The notes beneath the pieces are model-generated. The model searched no databases and was not told the origin of the DNA. It worked only from the letters and a program-made list of their open reading frames with translations. A stretch of DNA of 64,000 nt, taken from the NCBI RefSeq assembly GCF_900112335.1, contig NZ_FOLG01000010.1, forward strand, positions 62,001-126,000, given 5' to 3'. Made by a program: the position numbers and the translations under genes. Positions 60,549-64,000 of this stretch are shown piece by piece (within the stretch, counting starts at the first letter, position 1; each line of letters opens with the position of its first letter). This DNA is from Tropicimonas isoalkanivorans (GTDB lineage Bacteria; Pseudomonadota; Alphaproteobacteria; Rhodobacterales; Rhodobacteraceae).

Positions 60549-62205
60549 TACCCGGAAATCTGTCGACGAACCGCCGGACGTCCGAGATTCGTGTAGCAAG
60601 ATCCGCTGTGCCGTGAATGTGCAGTGACGGGACACCCGCCGCGGCGACCTTCTCCACGTATTGCGACCAATCGGTGACGATCTGGACCGAATCCGTGAAG
60701 ACACCAAAGTAGCTCTGCCGTGTTCCGAAGTGGATACTGCGGCGGAGGAAATCGGCCAGGTCAGGCCGATCCACAACAGCGCGATCGCGGGCACCATCCT
60801 TGAAAAGAGTCCTGAGGAACTCGGTCTCGCCCTGTGCCTCGATCTGCTGGAGCCCCGCACGAAAAAGCGGTGGCGCCATCTCCGGCGCGAACCGCATCAG
60901 AAAACAGATGGTTCGTTGCGTGGGTGGCATCTTGGCAAACTGCCCGACGGTGAGGGCGGGCAGAATTGCGCCCGCGTGGACGAGCCCGGTGAAGCGGTCC
61001 GGCATCGCTGCAGCGAGGGAGTAACCGTAGACAGTACCCGCCGCGAAAGAGAGCAAGGGGAGTTTCCCGATTCCGTAGTGGTCAAGAAGAAAGGCGATAT
61101 CCTGCACGAGGCGATCGGGCTCTTGTGCGGCATTGGTCGGGGGCACCGGATCGGACAATCCAAAATTTGGTCGTGACGGCGCGATCAACCTCAAGCCATT
61201 CCTGTTTAGGGCGAGCTGACCCTCGGGTGGGAGCTCTGTCCCGAACAGTTGGCCGTGAATGTACAGGACAGGGCGCCCATGCTTGGGCCCCTGGAGGCGC
61301 ACCTCGAGCGCCCGTCCATCCGGGAGGGTCAGCATATCGACCTCTTGCTCCGGCCGTGCGTCTTCCGTGGCGTGCGTTGCAACGTTCCCGGCGATCAGCG
61401 CAACGAGCCTGTTAAGATTGGCAAGCGTCCCGGCATTGGTCTTCGAGAGGACCGACTTCGCCTGATTGCGGACCGTGCCGACAGATCGTCCTGAGGCTTC
61501 CGCGATCTCTGACACGTTCCGACCGAGCGCCAAGGCGCGAAGCACACGGAGTTCTGCCGGGGTCAGTGCGAAGGAGGCGTGCAAGGAAGCTTCGAGCGTT
61601 TTGCTCCATTCGACCTGCAGCGTGTCGACGATCAGATAAAGCTGCTGTTCCACCGCGCTGTGGACCGTCCGAGCCGCAAGGTGGAAGTTGTCCCCGCGAA
61701 AGATACGCAAGGCCACATCGCTGCCGTCCTTCTCATAGCTCGCGACACAGGAGCGGAATGCACGCTCGTCATCCGCGTAAAGCTGCCGCGCCAAAGCGTC
61801 GATTGAGGGTCGCGCAGTGCCCAGCAGTTGCGACGCGGCAGCACTGCGCGCAACGATGGCGCCGCTCCGATCTATCAGCACAGCCACGCCGCGCCGCTCC
61901 GCAACACGGGCATGAAGCCCACCGGCCAAGTGATGCCCGGCCTTCTGCAGCAGAATGCGATTCATCCGGTCGAAATGGCGTGCGAGCCCTTGGTCGGAGA
62001 GAAACGCACCGATCTCCAAGGTTTCGAAGTGCTCTATGTTCCAGGAATTCAGGACCGTGGCTTCGAGGTAGCGACGCAAAACATCGATGAACTCCACATA
62101 CGCGCCGGCGTCCGCCGCGGCTTCGTACATGGCGGAAACGAGGCGGTCGCGGTCGAATTCGGACTCGAAGAACTCAGGGGTGCTACCGGAACTTGCAAAG
62201 GTCAA
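60460..62205 (-). CDS. LuxR-type regulator with C-terminal pseudo-alpha/beta-hydrolase domain
   Basis: 581 aa. Residues ~100-205 look PAS-like (VLIDRSGAIVARSAAASQLL...). Residues ~214-268 form a LuxR/GerE HTH: LTPAELRVLRALALGRNVSE, then IAEASGRSVGTVRNQAKSVL. Residues ~291-581 are an alpha/beta-hydrolase fold: PVLYIHGQLFG (oxyanion strand), the nucleophile elbow, then HGTADLATRI and the C-terminal GGGQLL. At the elbow, where GxSxG is expected, the sequence is S386-F-A388-A-G390, so the nucleophile is Ala. The expected catalytic His (GH in GHfxxxE) is Gln563; only the acid Asp535 remains. It is therefore probably a ligand sensor, not an enzyme. The HTH sits in the middle, unlike most LuxR solos. 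Convergent with the small membrane-protein gene. Confidence 0.85.
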   Translation of the reverse strand: MTFASSGSTPEFFESEFDRDRLVSAMYEAAADAGAYVEFIDVLRRYLEATVLNSWNIEHFETLEIGAFLSDQGLARHFDRMNRILLQKAGHHLAGGLHARVAERRGVAVLIDRSGAIVARSAAASQLLGTARPSIDALARQLYADDERAFRSCVASYEKDGSDVALRIFRGDNFHLAARTVHSAVEQQLYLIVDTLQVEWSKTLEASLHASFALTPAELRVLRALALGRNVSEIAEASGRSVGTVRNQAKSVLSKTNAGTLANLNRLVALIAGNVATHATEDARPEQEVDMLTLPDGRALEVRLQGPKHGRPVLYIHGQLFGTELPPEGQLALNRNGLRLIAPSRPNFGLSDPVPPTNAAQEPDRLVQDIAFLLDHYGIGKLPLLSFAAGTVYGYSLAAAMPDRFTGLVHAGAILPALTVGQFAKMPPTQRTICFLMRFAPEMAPPLFRAGLQQIEAQGETEFLRTLFKDGARDRAVVDRPDLADFLRRSIHFGTRQSYFGVFTDSVQIVTDWSQYVEKVAAAGVPSLHIHGTADLATRISDVRRFVDRFPGITLEEVDGGGQLLVFDTPGLLLDRVAEFC

Positions 62206-62812
62206 TGGTCGGCTGCCTCATCGAAATTCTTCCCAGTATGGACGGAACCGTCAGGAAAACCACGAAATATTGGGCTGCCGACGGATCAAATCGACTCCGG
62301 AATAGTCCTGACAGACCCCTGATGATTGTGGAAGCCTGCCTCTCAGCGACTTGGTATGCGGCCCATCAACTTTCTTCTGCTGGACGTACACGCCATACAT
62401 CCAAGCAGCCTTCCTGGAGAATCGAAGCCACGGGCACGAAACCGGCGCGATCTTACGAGGTTCCTGAACCATCATTCCGGCTTCCATGCGTCCGAGAGCC
62501 CGCCCAGGGACGTGCAGACCTCGACGCGATGCTACATTGAAGCCTGTCATAGTCGACCTTCCAACAGGCTCCCAAAGTAGTCCACGTCTTCCTAACGCTG
62601 GCTGCTCACCAGTCTGGCCTCAAGGGTCATTGACCTTCCACCTGCTGTAAGTCCCAGACTGAACAACTAGCGATCGTTTCACGTACAGTCGGAAGAGCGC
62701 TTCGAAGAATATTGGCGGCACTCCATACAGGACCATCGCACTCCCGATCTGTCGAAACGTGCCGCCCTACGCGCGCCCCCGCCGTCGGGCGCCAACACAC
62801 GAGAAAGCGGAA
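62206..62812. other. Intergenic region ahead of the copper P-type ATPase
   Basis: 607 bp with no supported gene. Contains the MerR-type promoter at 62630-62660. The part at 62660-62812 would be the 5' untranslated region of the ATPase gene. Confidence 0.5.
62630..62660 (+). promoter_or_regulatory. CueR/HmrR-type copper-responsive promoter
   Basis: TTGACC (62630-62635), then a 19-nt spacer, then CAGACT (62655-62660). The over-long spacer with the CTTCC...GTAAG dyad inside it is the mark of MerR-family promoters. The element is very like the CueR-controlled copA promoter (TTGACCTTCC...). It sits upstream of the copper-type ATPase. The regulator gene itself is not in the window. Confidence 0.7.
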
Positions 62813-64000
62813 TGATAGCGCGGAAGAAACAGGAGAATGCGGCGGCGGAATATGTCTGCCCGATGCACCCCGACGTCCGGCAGGACACTCCCGGCGATTG
62901 CCCGAAATGCGGAATGACATTGGTGCTCCACAGGTCCGACATCGGGCACGAGGGTCACCCGGGCGATGCCTCCGAAGCTCCCAAGAGCAACTACGACACC
63001 GTACCAAGTGACCATGACGGCCCGGTGTACACCTGCCCGATGCACCCGCAGGTGCGGCAGGTCGAGCCGGGATCCTGCCCGATTTGCGGTATGGGGCTGG
63101 AATTGGAGGCCGCCACAGTCGAGGACACCGGGCCGAACCCGGAGTTGGTGGACTTTACCCGGCGTTTCTGGGTTGGCGCCGCTCTGACCGTGCCCCTGCT
63201 GGTGCTGGCCATGGGACCGATGGTTGGGTTGGGCGGCATTCGCGAGGCGCTTGGCGCGCGCGCCGCGCTGTGGGCTGAGTTCGCACTGGGTACGCCTGTG
63301 GTGTTCTGGAGCGGCTGGCCGTTCCTAATACGCGGCTGGAATTCCTTCCGTTCGATGAATCTGAACATGTTTTCTTTGATCGCCATGGGTGTATCGGCGG
63401 CCTGGATCTTCAGCACGGTGGCCGTGCTTGCTCCAGGCGTCTTTCCTCAAGGGTTCCGCGATGCAGAGGGACATGTCGCCGTCTATTTCGAGGCCGCGGC
63501 GGTGATCGTCGTTCTTGTCCTGCTGGGTCAGCTTATGGAGTTGCGCGCCCGGGAAGGCACGGGCAAGGCGATCCGGGCGCTGCTCGACATGGCCGCCAAG
63601 ACCGCACTCGTTATCCGGAACGACGGCAGCGAGGAGGAGATTCCGCTGGAAGAGGTACATGTCGGAGATCGCATCCGCGTCCGGCCCGGCGACAAGGTGC
63701 CGGTGGACGGAACGGTTGTCGCCGGTCGCTCCTCGGTCGACGAGAGCATGATCAGCGGCGAACCTGTCCCATTGGAAAAGGTCGTGGGAGACCCGGTGAC
63801 CGGAGCTACGATCAACGGAACCGGCAGCATGGTGATCGAGGCAGAACGCGTCGGCGCCGATACCGTGCTGAGCCAGATCGTCCAAATGGTGGCACAGGCC
63901 CAACGCAGCCGTGCCCCGATCCAGAAGTACGCCGACAAGGTGGCGGGATGGTTTGTCCCCGCCGTGATCGGAGTGGCCATTCTCGCCTTTATCGGCTGGG
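62813..64000 (+). CDS. Copper-type heavy-metal-translocating P-type ATPase, partial (5' end)
   Basis: The first 396 codons are visible and remain open to the window edge. Two metal-binding domains of the YHS-like heavy-metal-binding type lie first: [20 protein letters not shown]...CGM near 13-37 and [20 protein letters not shown]...CGM near 70-95. They have CPMHP...CPxCGM signatures and no ferredoxin-like HMA domain. Membrane helices follow from ~118. An actuator-domain block lies near 265-330 ([36 protein letters not shown], where SGEP is the dephosphorylation motif). The CPx and DKTG sites lie beyond the window. It would export Cu+ (or Ag+) across the inner membrane, under the CueR-like promoter upstream. 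Confidence 0.92.

Noticed and set aside
1-64000. CRISPR arrays, complete insertion sequences, replication origins
   Set aside because: No regularly spaced repeats, no transposase motifs with terminal repeats, and no dnaA/parAB-type clusters were found on inspection.

Overview
The window looks like chromosome from a high-GC alphaproteobacterium of the Rhodobacterales/Roseobacter type. The best evidence is the conserved run murA - DUF2948 - hisD - UPF0262 - low-molecular-weight phosphatase - infA - maf - RNase E/G - yacG at 28.1-37.7 kb, an order I know from that group. The many TRAP, TTT and ABC uptake systems, each beside its own regulator, fit the same lifestyle. No CRISPR array, intact prophage or intact insertion sequence is visible.

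Layout. 0-8.4 kb: the end of a TRAP transporter operon, its GntR regulator, and a divergent operon of a divergent PdxA-like dehydrogenase, a dihydroxyacetone-kinase-type DhaK, two DhaL proteins and a SorC-type regulator fused to a second DhaK domain. This is a sugar/ketose-phosphate catabolic locus of unknown substrate. 8.4-12.4 kb: two overlapping membrane-associated GTPases and a secreted BON-repeat protein. 12.6-15.4 kb: a covalent-flavin oxidase and an RTX protein. 15.8-21.8 kb: an RpiR regulator divergent from a polyamine-type ABC importer that ends in a DmpA-type aminopeptidase. 21.8-24.8 kb: a homodimeric E1-like transketolase (MdeB-like) divergent from an Lrp regulator. 25.1-26.8 kb: an SLC13/TrkA-C transporter. 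27.7 kb: tRNA-Thr.

28-37.7 kb is the housekeeping cluster, interrupted between DUF2948 and hisD by an antisense RTX/beta-propeller gene. 37.8-44.6 kb follows tRNA-Phe. The 3' end of that tRNA is repeated at 39.99 kb (decayed) and at 44.5 kb (47/49 identical), which marks the stretch as an old tRNA-targeted island. It carries a DEAD-box helicase, an AraC regulator, two tandem DUF1254/DUF1214 proteins and a broken phosphatase, but no recognisable integrase.

44.7-50.1 kb: a PEP-mutase/isocitrate-lyase family lyase, a TctCBA tricarboxylate transporter and a PrpF-family isomerase, probably one branched-dicarboxylate module. 50.4-56.0 kb: a ribose-type ABC operon (rbsB-A-C-D) with an internally deleted, degraded ribokinase and a LacI regulator, and a perfect LacI-type palindrome ahead of rbsB. 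56.3-58.7 kb: a TetR/SDR divergent pair with matching operator repeats, then a decayed old-yellow-enzyme gene. 58.9-62.2 kb: a nucleotide-sugar-type epimerase, a small membrane protein preceded by a perfect 22-bp dyad, and an unusual LuxR-type regulator whose C-terminal alpha/beta-hydrolase domain has lost its catalytic Ser and His. 62.6-64 kb: a CueR-like promoter and the first 396 codons of a copper-type P-type ATPase that runs off the window.

The most unusual items are the LuxR/pseudo-hydrolase regulator with its nearby dyad, the SorC-DhaK fusion operon, and the PEPM/PrpF/TTT module.
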